This document shows positions 7,954 to 16,997 of a stretch of DNA of 64,000 nucleotides, piece after piece. The stretch is from Desulfotalea sp. (GTDB lineage: Bacteria > Desulfobacterota > Desulfobulbia > Desulfobulbales > Desulfocapsaceae), in assembly GCA_002733995.1 (NCBI GenBank), contig NVXR01000004.1:62001-126000 (forward strand). Reading direction: 5' to 3'. The notes beneath the pieces were generated by a model, which worked only from the letters and a program-made list of their open reading frames with translations, searched no databases and was not told the origin of the DNA. Position numbers and translations under genes: made by a program. Position 1 is the first letter of the stretch; the number at the start of each line of letters is the position of its first letter.

Positions 7954-9111
7954 ATGAATAATGAAATGACGCAGGAAGAGGGCTTGTATCTTAGGCAAAC
8001 GCTCTTTGATAAAGCCAAAAGGGTTGTTGTTAAAGTTGGAAGTGCCATACTTACAACTGAATCCGGAATTAATCAGGACGTCGTAAATAACCTTGCAAAA
8101 GAAATAGCCTTTCTACGTAATACTGGTAGAGAGGTTATTTTAGTTTCTTCCGGCGCTGTTGCCGCAGGCAAAAAGAAACTGCATTTTAAAGACGAGTCGG
8201 ATATCTCTATTAAGCAGAAACAGGCCCTCGCCGCTATCGGGCAGTCTCAGCTTATGCACGATTACGACGAGGCCTTTGGCAAATATGGTTATACCATTGC
8301 CCAAATTCTCTTGACCCACTCCGATTTATCCCACCGAACCCGTTATCTCAATGTAAGAAATACCATTCTCACCCTCTTTAAGTTTGGGGTTATACCCATT
8401 ATTAATGAGAATGATACCGTTTCTACAGAAGAGTTAAAATTCAGCGATAACGACAACCTTGGTGCCCTCCTCGCTAACTTGATTGAGGCAGATATGTTTA
8501 TTTGCCTCACCGATGTCGATGCACTTTATGACAGCAATCCGTTAACTTCACCGGATGCAAAGCCCATATACACGGTAAGTGAGGTCGATGACTCTATCAT
8601 CTCAATGGCAGGTGAGGGTAAGTCAGTACTCGGTACCGGTGGGATGCAGAGTAAAATTAATGCCGCGCAAATGGTTGCAGCTGGTGGTGGCAGTTCATTT
8701 ATTGGCCCAGGTAAACGGGAAAATATATTAGAACATCTTTTTTCTGGAGAAATGATTGGTACATTTTTTCTGCCGAAAAAAGAAAAGATGCAGAGCCGCA
8801 AGAGATGGATTGCCTATGTGTTAAAACCGAAAGGCAGAATTATTCTCGACAAAGGTGCCTGTACTGCTATCATCGATAATGGTCGATCACTCCTTCCTTC
8901 AGGCATAATAGCGGTTGAGGGCGATTTTAATAAAGGTGATTCCGTTCGTTGTGTAACGAGTGAGGGACTGCCTGTTGCCGTCGGTCTTACTAATTTCAAC
9001 CACCAAAAAATAGCTGAAATTAAAGGCATGAGAACCGAAGAAATACGACAATTACTTGGTTACAAAGAAACCGAGGAAGTTATTCACCGGGATAATATGG
9101 TCGTTTTGTAG
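7954..9111 (+). CDS. proB: Glutamate 5-kinase
   Basis: First step of proline synthesis: phosphorylates glutamate to gamma-glutamyl phosphate. The amino-acid-kinase domain has VVKVGSAILTT near the N-terminus, VILVSSGAVAAGKKKL, the NENDTVSTEELKFSDNDNLGA substrate loop and GTGGMQSKINAAQ. A C-terminal PUA domain follows (residues ~290-365, from LKPKGRIILDKGA on). The frame runs back to a TTG at 7948; the ATG at 7954 is the better start, with no clear Shine-Dalgarno. proA follows after a 263-bp gap that contains no convincing gene. Confidence 0.95.
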   Translation: MNNEMTQEEGLYLRQTLFDKAKRVVVKVGSAILTTESGINQDVVNNLAKEIAFLRNTGREVILVSSGAVAAGKKKLHFKDESDISIKQKQALAAIGQSQLMHDYDEAFGKYGYTIAQILLTHSDLSHRTRYLNVRNTILTLFKFGVIPIINENDTVSTEELKFSDNDNLGALLANLIEADMFICLTDVDALYDSNPLTSPDAKPIYTVSEVDDSIISMAGEGKSVLGTGGMQSKINAAQMVAAGGGSSFIGPGKRENILEHLFSGEMIGTFFLPKKEKMQSRKRWIAYVLKPKGRIILDKGACTAIIDNGRSLLPSGIIAVEGDFNKGDSVRCVTSEGLPVAVGLTNFNHQKIAEIKGMRTEEIRQLLGYKETEEVIHRDNMVVL

Positions 9112-9374
9112 TAACAATTCAGCACCAGTCCACCTAGGTCGACTAAAGTCATCGCAGATAGCACTCGCACTTGCTTCAAAGTCGCCAGGGAGTGGACGTG
9201 AAGCACTGATAAACAATTACAGGCGATGATTGCGTTCCTCAAAACCATTCATCCTGTCTTTTCTAAGTTAATAATGATTTTGTGGGCATACCTATCCCGG
9301 CTTGTTTCCTTGTTTACCGGGGGGAGCCGATATTGGCGAGTCTTTTGAATCGTTACGTTTTGTAAGAATATACT

Positions 9375-10649
9375 ATGGGGTTAAGAATTGGAATGACACT
9401 TGAAAAAATGATACAGGATCTTGTGGTTAAGACTAAAAAAGCCTCTACATCACTCATGTCACTATCCACTCTTTCTAAAAATGAAGTACTGGAGACAATT
9501 GCTGGTCTGCTTGAAACGGACAAAAAATTGATCCAAACGGAAAATAACAGGGATATTGAAGCCGCAAGGGCCAAAGGTCTTTCCGACGCGATGTTAGACA
9601 GATTAACACTTTCTGATAGTGTCATAGAATCTATGGTATCCGGGGTAAGAGAATTAATTTCACTTCCAGACCCTGTGGGTAAAATAGAGGATTTCAGCAA
9701 AAGACCTAACGGTCTCCAAGTCGGTCGTATGCGTATCCCTCTCGGGGTAATCGCAATGATCTATGAATCTCGACCCAATGTCACCGTTGACGCCGCAGCG
9801 CTTTGTATAAAAACCGGTAATGGTGTTATTTTACGAGGTGGTTCAGAAGCTATACATTCAAACCTTATTCTTGCCAAGATCCTAAAGAAAGCGCTCACTC
9901 TTTGCGGGGTAAGTAGTGACGTAGTACAGGTGATACCTGTAACGGATCGTGAGGCTATTCCATATCTTCTTCGCCAGGAAGAGTATATCGATCTCGTCAT
10001 TCCAAGAGGTGGTGAAGGACTTATTCGTTTCGTTGTTGAGCATTCCAAAATCCCCGTTCTAAAACACTATAAAGGGGTCTGTCATATCTTTGTCGATACC
10101 GACGCCGATTTGGCTAAAGCGCTACCCATTATCATAAATTCTAAGACCCATAGAACCGGTGTTTGCAACGCTCTTGAAGGAATTCTCGTCCATCAGGATG
10201 TTGCAAAATCATTCCTGCCAAAACTTGTGCAGGCACTCATCAAAAAAAATGTAGTGGTAAAAGGGTGTCAGCAAAGTTGTTCTCTTTCCCAAGACGTTAC
10301 TCCTGCAAGCGAAGAGGACTGGGGCACAGAATTTCTTGATCTTATAGTTTGTCTTAAGGTTGTTGCAGGCTTCGATGAGGCGAAGGAGTATATCTATCAG
10401 TATGGTTCCCAACACACGGAATCAATAATTACTGAAAATTACTCAACGGCGAATAGGTTTATCACCGAAATTGATGCATCCGCTGTTATGATCAATGCAT
10501 CCACACGATTTAACGATGGTGGAGAGCTTGGTTTAGGTGCTGAGATCGGGATTAGTACTACAAAGTTGCATGCCTATGGCCCTATGGGTTTGGAAGAACT
10601 CACCACAAGAAAGTTTGTGGTCTACGGTCAGGGACAGATACGGAGTTGA
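9375..10649 (+). CDS. proA: Gamma-glutamyl phosphate reductase
   Basis: Second step of proline synthesis: NADPH-dependent reduction of gamma-glutamyl phosphate to glutamate semialdehyde. The aldehyde-dehydrogenase-fold protein of 424 residues has the IPLGVIAMIYESRPNVTVDAAALCIKTGN signature, LVIPRGGEGLI, and the catalytic-cysteine segment THRTGVCNALEG. The C-terminal part, VMINASTRFNDGGELGLGAEIGIST, is also canonical. The ATG at 9375 is used; ATG 9393 (MTLEKM) is an equally possible start. Its stop codon overlaps the start of nadD, so the two are translationally coupled. Confidence 0.95.
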   Translation: MGLRIGMTLEKMIQDLVVKTKKASTSLMSLSTLSKNEVLETIAGLLETDKKLIQTENNRDIEAARAKGLSDAMLDRLTLSDSVIESMVSGVRELISLPDPVGKIEDFSKRPNGLQVGRMRIPLGVIAMIYESRPNVTVDAAALCIKTGNGVILRGGSEAIHSNLILAKILKKALTLCGVSSDVVQVIPVTDREAIPYLLRQEEYIDLVIPRGGEGLIRFVVEHSKIPVLKHYKGVCHIFVDTDADLAKALPIIINSKTHRTGVCNALEGILVHQDVAKSFLPKLVQALIKKNVVVKGCQQSCSLSQDVTPASEEDWGTEFLDLIVCLKVVAGFDEAKEYIYQYGSQHTESIITENYSTANRFITEIDASAVMINASTRFNDGGELGLGAEIGISTTKLHAYGPMGLEELTTRKFVVYGQGQIRS

Positions 10650-11287
10650 AATCGTCTCGGATAGGTGTGTTTGGTGGGACCTTTGATCCGGTACACCAAG
10701 GGCACCTACAACTCGCACAACAGGCTATAAGTGAGATCAATCTCTGCCAGCTGGTATTTGTTCCTGCCGCACAGCCTCCCCATAAATCGGGGAATATAAC
10801 CCCAATCAAGCACCGTATTGCTATGTTGGAGTTACTCTGCCAAGAGAGTGAAAACCTTGTCTGTAGTGGCATTGAGAAAATTTTGCCTAAGCCTTCGTAT
10901 ACTGTAGACACCTTAAGAGAGCTAGTAAAACTATATCCGGGCAACATAGATCTATATTTCATTATAGGGGTCGACGCCTTTCTCGATTTAATGACCTGGA
11001 AATCATATCTTACTATTTTATCCATGGTGCAAATCGTTGTGTCACCAAGGATCGGCTACGCCGATCATTTTTTACATTCGTTTCTTAATAAAATTGGCTA
11101 CAACTTAAAAGATGATAGGTGGCAGGCGGAAGATCACAAGAAAGACATTATAGTACTCTCAAAACCACCCCAGGCGGTTTGTTCAAGTAGCGTCAGGAAA
11201 GTGATTGAAAACGGTGGTACCACAGCAACGATGCTACATCCCGCTGTGGCTGACTACATACATGAGAATAGCTTGTACAAGCTGTAA
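10646..11287 (+). CDS. nadD: Nicotinate-nucleotide adenylyltransferase
   Basis: Adenylates nicotinate mononucleotide in NAD synthesis. The nucleotidyltransferase fold shows GVFGGTFDPVHQGH (HxGH motif at residues 17-20), PPHK, and the C-terminal SSSVRK form of the ISSTxxR motif. 213 residues, normal length. The start is a TTG at 10646 that overlaps the proA stop in a TTGA junction; the homologous N-terminus (KSSRIGVFGGTFDP) supports this start. Confidence 0.93.
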   Translation: MKSSRIGVFGGTFDPVHQGHLQLAQQAISEINLCQLVFVPAAQPPHKSGNITPIKHRIAMLELLCQESENLVCSGIEKILPKPSYTVDTLRELVKLYPGNIDLYFIIGVDAFLDLMTWKSYLTILSMVQIVVSPRIGYADHFLHSFLNKIGYNLKDDRWQAEDHKKDIIVLSKPPQAVCSSSVRKVIENGGTTATMLHPAVADYIHENSLYKL

Positions 11288-11350
11288 AATACTTTGTATC
11301 TTCTTTGATTAGTTACGTACGTTACTCAATTTAAAATCGTTCAATGGATA

Positions 11351-12589
11351 ATGAATAAGATGGAATTTGAAGATACCTCGGCAGGAGCTCGTAAAGTAGC
11401 CGTTCTCGTTGTTGATGATTCACTCGTTTTCCGTCGTTTTATTGGCAGTATTTTTGCTGAATTTAAAAATATCCAGATCGTAGGAGAAGCCCAAGACGGA
11501 ATTGAAGCACTTGCTATGACCCTGAAGACATCACCAGATGTTATCCTTCTTGACATGGAAATGCCTCTCATGGATGGCATGACAGCGCTTCAGCACCTGA
11601 TGATTCATAGACCAATTCCTACGATTATGTTTTCTAGTCTAACAAAAGAAGGCACCGCACGCTGTTTTGACACCCTGAAAAATGGTGCGGTTGATTTTGT
11701 ATCGAAGGATTTTATTTTTCAAAAAGAACATCTGGCTGAACACAAGAAGGAACTCATTGAAAAAGTATACAAAGCTGCGGCCTTAAAAATTATTGCACGG
11801 GATCCTATTTCTTCTACCCCGGCGATAGCGCCTGCCGTTCCGGAAGTTAAACAACGCGTTGTGTTTTGTGAAGAATGTGGTTCTCGGCAATCTGTAACAA
11901 TTGATCCACGACAGTTGACCCAGACAACTCAGTGTAAGCAATGTGGAGATACTATAGAGATTGGCATTTCCGCAAAGGAAAAATACAGAAGGAACTCTTT
12001 TATATCCGTTCTCGGCGGAGGTAAGGGGTGTTTCTCTAATCTCTTGAATATTATCCCCCAGATGCAACCCGAAATGGGTGGGGCAATTCTTGTTGTCATT
12101 CACGAGAAAGTCGCATTTGTAGATAGTTTTACACAGTATTTGAACGCGATTTCATCCATGAATGTTGTACGCGTCCGTGAAGGCTTAAACATTCAGGGTG
12201 GCAACTGTTATGTGTTCTCCGGCGAGGACTATATGTCCATCAAGCCATACAGTGCCCAATTAACCCTCCAACGACTTGATAAGGCCAGTGTTAAGGGTGG
12301 GCCAATTGATATAGTGATGGCCTCTGTTGGCACCTTGTTTAAGAAAAAGGCCTCGGCTATTATTCTCTCAGGTGATGTTATCGATGGCGATAAGGGCATG
12401 GCTATTATGCTTAAGTATGGTGGAGGATTCGGAGTCTTGGATCCCCGCGAATGCTACTGTAAAAAACTGAGTCAACATGTGTTAAGTCGTCTCGATCTTA
12501 ACCAAACGCTGACCCTTGCCGCTGTTAGCGAGCGAATAAAAAAGAATCACTATGAAGGTAAATATGATGGGGTGGCGGGGGACTTATAA
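11351..12589 (+). CDS. CheB-like response regulator with zinc ribbon and degenerate methylesterase domain
   Basis: Residues ~15-140 are a receiver domain with acidic D22/D23, phospho-acceptor D68 in LLDMEMPLMDGM and K119. Residues 170-205 hold C173xxC176 and C195xxC198, a probable zinc ribbon. Residues ~215-400 resemble the CheB methylesterase, keeping H251 and the DG of LSGDVIDGDKGM (D345). The nucleophile loop that is GASTGG in active CheB reads LGGGKG here, so the catalytic serine seems lost. No CheR or other chemotaxis genes lie nearby. It follows nadD by 63 bp and precedes ung. A phosphorylation-controlled binding protein, not an enzyme, is my inference. The ATG at 11360 is an alternative start. 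Confidence 0.75.
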   Translation: MNKMEFEDTSAGARKVAVLVVDDSLVFRRFIGSIFAEFKNIQIVGEAQDGIEALAMTLKTSPDVILLDMEMPLMDGMTALQHLMIHRPIPTIMFSSLTKEGTARCFDTLKNGAVDFVSKDFIFQKEHLAEHKKELIEKVYKAAALKIIARDPISSTPAIAPAVPEVKQRVVFCEECGSRQSVTIDPRQLTQTTQCKQCGDTIEIGISAKEKYRRNSFISVLGGGKGCFSNLLNIIPQMQPEMGGAILVVIHEKVAFVDSFTQYLNAISSMNVVRVREGLNIQGGNCYVFSGEDYMSIKPYSAQLTLQRLDKASVKGGPIDIVMASVGTLFKKKASAIILSGDVIDGDKGMAIMLKYGGGFGVLDPRECYCKKLSQHVLSRLDLNQTLTLAAVSERIKKNHYEGKYDGVAGDL

Positions 12590-12634
12590 GTCAGCCGTCG
12601 CCTAAATGTTTCTTACTACCTGTTTGACTATACT

Positions 12635-13312
12635 ATGGACCAAAATTTACTCTGGGAAGAAAACGTACCTTTCATGATGAAGGGGCTGCATAAGACATTG
12701 CTTGAGAAGGCCTTTTCTCCTGCTGATAATCCCAATCCTGTTTACCCCGATAAGGCCAATGTGTTTACAGCTCTGCGAGAAACGAGCCTATCCGACACCA
12801 AGGTTGTTATTATAGGTCAGGACCCTTATTTTAATTTCCATCCCGGAAAAGGCGCAGAAGCGCATGGCCTGAGTTTTTCTGTAAGACAAGGATTTCCCAT
12901 CCCACCTTCATTAAGAAACATCCTGAAAGAAGTAAATAACAGCATTTATAATGGAGCTCCGGTATCAACGGAAAGTGATTTAAGCAGATGGGCAAAGCAG
13001 GGCGTTCTTTTACTCAATGCTAGCCTGACTGTTATAGCTAAAAATCCAAATTCCCATGCAAAACTGGGTTGGCACCAACTAACAGATAATATCATTGAAA
13101 CAATATCTCAAAAAAGAAGCCATGTGGTCTTTATGCTCTGGGGGGCCTTTGCCCAGAAGAAAACATCACTCATTGATACCTCAAAACATCTCATACTGGC
13201 AACGAGCCATCCCTCACCCCTTTCTGCCTATAGAGGTTTTCTAGGCTCAGAAGTTTTTTGTCGATGCAATGAGTATCTCCATGACAATTCAGTAAAAGAG
13301 ATAACGTGGTAA
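12635..13312 (+). CDS. ung: Uracil-DNA glycosylase, family 1
   Basis: Removes uracil from DNA to start base-excision repair. It has the water-activating loop GQDPY (residues 61-65, D63), LLLNASLTV with N128, and the DNA-intercalation loop SHPSPLSAYRGF with H192. 225 residues, normal. Two oddities: the residue after GQDPY is Phe where most family-1 enzymes have His, followed by a ~3-residue insertion before AHGLSFSV; and the loop has AYR instead of AHR. All catalytic residues are present, so it should be active. Confidence 0.93.
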   Translation: MDQNLLWEENVPFMMKGLHKTLLEKAFSPADNPNPVYPDKANVFTALRETSLSDTKVVIIGQDPYFNFHPGKGAEAHGLSFSVRQGFPIPPSLRNILKEVNNSIYNGAPVSTESDLSRWAKQGVLLLNASLTVIAKNPNSHAKLGWHQLTDNIIETISQKRSHVVFMLWGAFAQKKTSLIDTSKHLILATSHPSPLSAYRGFLGSEVFCRCNEYLHDNSVKEITW

Positions 13313-13404
13313 TAACGAGAGTTTCCTCTTCCGGGCAGTGCTTAAACATATTCTTGTAACTATCCAAGCAGACCAAGGAGTCGTACCTCCCAATTAAAAG
13401 GCCC

Positions 13405-13438
13405 ATAACCACTGAGACAGTGGTTATAGATTCTTTTT
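13405..13438 (+). terminator. Terminator between convergent ung and nnr
   Basis: ATAACCACTG (13405-13414) pairs perfectly with CAGTGGTTAT (13418-13427) over a 3-nt loop, followed by a T-rich run to 13438 on the plus strand. The right arm overlaps the nnr stop codon. Confidence 0.75.
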
Positions 13439-15019
13439 AATTGCAGCAGGCACAGTATCTGCGAGTTCCCCTGCATAAAACCCAGCACCGGTTTTTTCAT
13501 AAAGTATATCACCCGCAGCTCCATGGAGGTAAACTGATGCTATCGTCGCATTTGTAGGGGATAAACCTTGGCATATAAGGGCACCAATTATACCGCTAAG
13601 TACGTCTCCCATGCCAGCCGCTGCCATTCCAGGGTTTCCTGTAGTATTAATAATTGTAGTGTCACCACTTAATGCAATAACAGATCCAGCTCCCTTTAAC
13701 ACCAGTACTGTTTCAAAGAGATCGTTGTGAAACAGGTCGTATCCCTGGGTGGCTGCGTCAAGCCGATTATCCTGAATAACTTCGGTGGACTTGTCCAACA
13801 ATCGACTGAGTTCTCCAGGGTGTGGGGTGAATATTCTTGGACCTGCAGGGGGGAGAAGACTATCCCGGAAGCGTGCAAGAATATTAAGACCATCGGCATC
13901 AAAAACTACAGGACATTGAACCTCGTTATAGACCTTTACTACCAGGGCTGCTGTTGCGGGATCTTGACCTATGCCAGGTCCGATCACTACAGCGGCCTTG
14001 TTCGCTAATGCCTGTTCAATTGTTGGCCAGTCGTCCACGGACAGCATGTTGTGACTATTGGCTAGAGGTATGGTCATTATTTCCGGCAGCACCGTCTCAA
14101 AGATGACATTCAGGTCCTCTGGAACGGCTAAAGAAACCAGTCCAGCACCGCCTCTAAGGGCACCTTTGCCGCTGAGTATCGCAGCTCCGGTCTTGCCGAC
14201 TGAGCCAGCTAGAATAAGGAGATGTCCATGGGTACCTTTGTGGGAGGTACGCTTTCTTCGAAGCGGCCTCATAAGGTCTTGAACAAAGTCTGGGGTCGCA
14301 AGTTCCGTAGAAATCTCTGCCCGATATACCGCTTCCAGAGGGATGCCGATATCAATAATTTCCAGCTTTCCTGTCCAGTATGCGCTGCCATGAATGTAAT
14401 GACCTGGCTTTGCACAACAGTATGTAGCGGTATAATTTGCCCGCACACATGCCCCAAGGACTTTACCGGTATCTGATTCCATGCCCGATGGTGTATCCAC
14501 TGACACAATTGGAATAGTACCGTTACAACCCATTTTATTGATAAGATTGACGACATCCAGAAAATGACCACTGATTTCCCGACTCAGTCCTATACCAAAT
14601 ATGGCATCAACTATGGCATAACAAGGCAAGCCTCGGGACTCAACCTGCTTAATCAGGATGGCAATAGTTTCAGCGCGGCCGGGACTGTCAATAACATGGA
14701 ACGGGAGTTTTAAGTTTTTAATAATTGCCAGATTAGTTTTCACATCACCTGAGAGTTTATCCGGGCTTACCAAAAAGAAAAACACAGGCTTACATCCTCT
14801 TTGGAGAAGATGTCTGCCAATAACAAGTCCATCGCCACCGTTATTTCCTGGTCCGATAAAAATAGGTGCGAAAGTATCCATGCAGGAACCGAGATCCCTT
14901 TCCATCATAAGAACCGTGGATAACCCCGCATTTTCCATGAGGACGATACTGGGAACGCCATATATCTCAGTGGCACTTCTGTCCAGGTTTTGCATTTCCT
15001 GAGATGTGGGTAGTTTCAT
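13424..15019 (-). CDS. nnr: Bifunctional NAD(P)H-hydrate repair enzyme (epimerase + dehydratase)
   Basis: Repairs hydrated NADH/NADPH. The N-terminal YjeF_N domain (residues ~1-215) epimerises R- and S-NAD(P)HX and shows NNGGDGLVIGRHLLQRG. The C-terminal carbohydrate-kinase-like domain (~235-525) is the ADP/ATP-dependent dehydratase, with HKGTHGHLLILAGS, ALRGGAGLVSLAVP and the nucleotide-binding NTTGNPGMAAAGMGDVLSG. 531 residues is the normal fused length. The ATG at 15019 has a strong Shine-Dalgarno (AAGGAGG). Convergent with ung. Confidence 0.95.
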   Translation of the reverse strand: MKLPTSQEMQNLDRSATEIYGVPSIVLMENAGLSTVLMMERDLGSCMDTFAPIFIGPGNNGGDGLVIGRHLLQRGCKPVFFFLVSPDKLSGDVKTNLAIIKNLKLPFHVIDSPGRAETIAILIKQVESRGLPCYAIVDAIFGIGLSREISGHFLDVVNLINKMGCNGTIPIVSVDTPSGMESDTGKVLGACVRANYTATYCCAKPGHYIHGSAYWTGKLEIIDIGIPLEAVYRAEISTELATPDFVQDLMRPLRRKRTSHKGTHGHLLILAGSVGKTGAAILSGKGALRGGAGLVSLAVPEDLNVIFETVLPEIMTIPLANSHNMLSVDDWPTIEQALANKAAVVIGPGIGQDPATAALVVKVYNEVQCPVVFDADGLNILARFRDSLLPPAGPRIFTPHPGELSRLLDKSTEVIQDNRLDAATQGYDLFHNDLFETVLVLKGAGSVIALSGDTTIINTTGNPGMAAAGMGDVLSGIIGALICQGLSPTNATIASVYLHGAAGDILYEKTGAGFYAGELADTVPAAIKKNL

Positions 15020-15415
15020 ACTTCCTCCTTAGGTAATCAATAACCATTCAGATGACACGTTAACATACGTTACTTACACTGTGTGCAACTGCTGCCCTAA
15101 TCTTCAAATCCGTTCAATTGAGGCGTAGAAGCATATTGCTACAGCTGTAAAAACCGTAAAGGGCATAGGTAGAGTGGTGCTGAATAGCTATAAAAAGACG
15201 AGTAAGTCCTTCTTGGTTTAGTCCGTATTTTGTATCCTTGCGGGCCTTGGCAAAGCCTAGGACTTTTTTATGATAAACCAGAATAATCTATGGCTTTAGT
15301 CAAAAAAACATGCAGGCATATAGAGTATATACCTAGTCCCTTGGAGAACAACGGTTTGCTTTTTCTCTCTGCTACTAATTTGTAAATATAAACCAAGTTA
15401 ATGGAAGATGGATAC
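15020..15415. other. Intergenic region between lptF and nnr
   Basis: About 400 bp without a convincing coding frame on either strand. The only structured element is the possible RNA/terminator at 15204-15269 on the plus strand. The nnr promoter should lie in the 15030-15150 part, but no strong consensus is seen. Confidence 0.45.
15204..15269 (+). ncRNA. Possible small RNA 3' end: long hairpin plus terminator
   Basis: AAGTCCT (15204-15210) pairs with AGGACTT (15259-15265). Nested inside, CCTTGGC (15245-15251) and GCCTAGG (15255-15261) form a stem with an AAA loop, followed by a run of T (15264-15269). The result is a terminator on the plus strand in a place where no plus-strand gene ends; the nearest upstream plus gene, ung, has its own terminator. 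A small RNA starting around 15050-15150 would explain it. No known family is recognised. Confidence 0.25.
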
Positions 15416-16837
15416 CTAGGGTAAATCCATATACTTTTTACAAAATTTGCACGGCTCAAAATCAGCATCCAAGGCAATTTGAATGTTCTTAAATTCTATA
15501 GAACAATTTTTATTTTGGTAGTATTCGCATTCAGAGACATGAAAAACCCGACTTTTAGCATTACCTCTAATGGCACTATTATCTTTAATTTCTACTATCT
15601 CGGCATTGTTCTTTGAGAGGGCACCAAGTTTACGGCGAAGCAGAAGAGGAAGTCCATATACAAGGGGGCGTATGTATGAGAAAAGATAGCCCAGTGCCTT
15701 TGAGAAGAAAACAGGGATCAATGTTTTTTCGTTTGCCACCCGATAAATCCAGAATATAGCGAGACAAAAGAAGAAGAAATTTGGCAACCACATGGCGACT
15801 ACAGTGGGAAGAGTGGCGTCTTCTGCCATGGATTTACCAATGGTAAAGAAGATATAATAAAGTATAAAAATACCAAGTCCTGCCTGGATGCCTACTGCTT
15901 TTTTACCTGGACGGGCTTGTAGACCTAAAGGCATTCCTATGAGGCTTATCAGCAGACAACCGGCCGGTAAAACCAATCTCTTGTGAAATTCTATCAAAAA
16001 TTCTCTGCGATGTTTGATGGGAATACTTTCATCCTCTGAGGCTTCAAGTAACTCCCCCATTGAAAGAACACTGCGTTTTTTGACTTTAATAGCTTTAGAA
16101 TTCGGTGGCCGTAGGGGAATATTAATTCTGTATTGATCAAATTCGACAATCTGGGCGTTTTCGTTGCTGGGTTTATGCAGACTACCGTTTTGTAACACGA
16201 TGGTCACATTCATCTCTTCTATATTACTTTCCATATGCCCAGAAGAGGCCATGGTGATAATGGGGTTACTCACGCCTCGCATATCTGAGACCCAAACATC
16301 ACTCCATTCACCGGTGGTTTTGTCGATTTCATCAACGTATACAACAACATCCCCTAGGGCTTCGGTAAATGAATGTGCCTTTATACCCTTGTTCACTTTT
16401 TCTTTGAGCAATTGATATGTCAGTTGCTTCATCGCTATTTCACTCAGAGGAATGAGTTTGATGGAAAAATATGCGGTGAAAAGTGAGATAATTGCTGTAA
16501 CAATAAGCACAGGAGGAATTATTTTATACATACTGATGCCACTGGCTTTTAGGGCGAGGATTTCTGAGTCGCTGGAAAGGCGAGCAAAGCCAATGGTTAC
16601 ACCCATCATAGCTGCCATGGGAATAGAATAAAGGAAGATATTTGGAAAGAGATAGGAAAATAAGCGAATAAAATCAGATAAATCTATTTTTAGTTCCAAA
16701 ACAAAATTGAGAAATGGAATAAGCTTTACCAGAAAAAAAACGCAGTTCATAATGAGAAAACTCGCAAAAAAAGGAGCAAGCATCTCAGTTGCAAGATACG
16801 TATAAAGGAGCTGCGGTTTTTTGAAATGCTGTTTCAT
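15416..16837 (-). CDS. lptF: LptF/LptG-family LPS export permease with C-terminal Ada-like zinc domain
   Basis: Inner-membrane permease of the Lpt machine, which extracts LPS and passes it to the periplasmic bridge. Layout: three N-terminal TM segments (KIIPPVLIVTA ends the third), a periplasmic jellyroll domain (~120-260), three more TM segments (from RLVLPAGCLLISLIGMPLGLQ), a basic cytoplasmic stretch, then a ~40-residue C-terminal module FHVSECEYYQNKNC..FEPCKFC. That module resembles the four-cysteine Ada N-terminal zinc fold. The extension is absent from E. coli LptF. The ATG at 16837 fits the family N-terminus; the frame continues to a TTG at 16879. LptF and LptG are hard to separate here; no partner permease is adjacent. 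Confidence 0.85.
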   Translation of the reverse strand: MKQHFKKPQLLYTYLATEMLAPFFASFLIMNCVFFLVKLIPFLNFVLELKIDLSDFIRLFSYLFPNIFLYSIPMAAMMGVTIGFARLSSDSEILALKASGISMYKIIPPVLIVTAIISLFTAYFSIKLIPLSEIAMKQLTYQLLKEKVNKGIKAHSFTEALGDVVVYVDEIDKTTGEWSDVWVSDMRGVSNPIITMASSGHMESNIEEMNVTIVLQNGSLHKPSNENAQIVEFDQYRINIPLRPPNSKAIKVKKRSVLSMGELLEASEDESIPIKHRREFLIEFHKRLVLPAGCLLISLIGMPLGLQARPGKKAVGIQAGLGIFILYYIFFTIGKSMAEDATLPTVVAMWLPNFFFFCLAIFWIYRVANEKTLIPVFFSKALGYLFSYIRPLVYGLPLLLRRKLGALSKNNAEIVEIKDNSAIRGNAKSRVFHVSECEYYQNKNCSIEFKNIQIALDADFEPCKFCKKYMDLP

Positions 16838-16997
16838 GGGATTAAGGTAAATCTCTCCATATGCCAAAGAAGCTATCAAACTTTGTAATAATAAATACTT
16901 TGGTGTATACAGGGTCTGTGAATTGTTGAAGGCAAAGACGTACAGCTAGAGCTTTGTCTTTCATTGAATAAGAAAAATCAACCAAAAGAGGTCGTCG

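Noticed and set aside
9226..9348. 40-codon frame between proB and proA with a short hydrophobic stretch (MIAFLKTIHPVFSKLIM start)
   Set aside because: Only a weak CAGGCG before the ATG, no motif, no homologue known to me; not supported enough to list as a gene.
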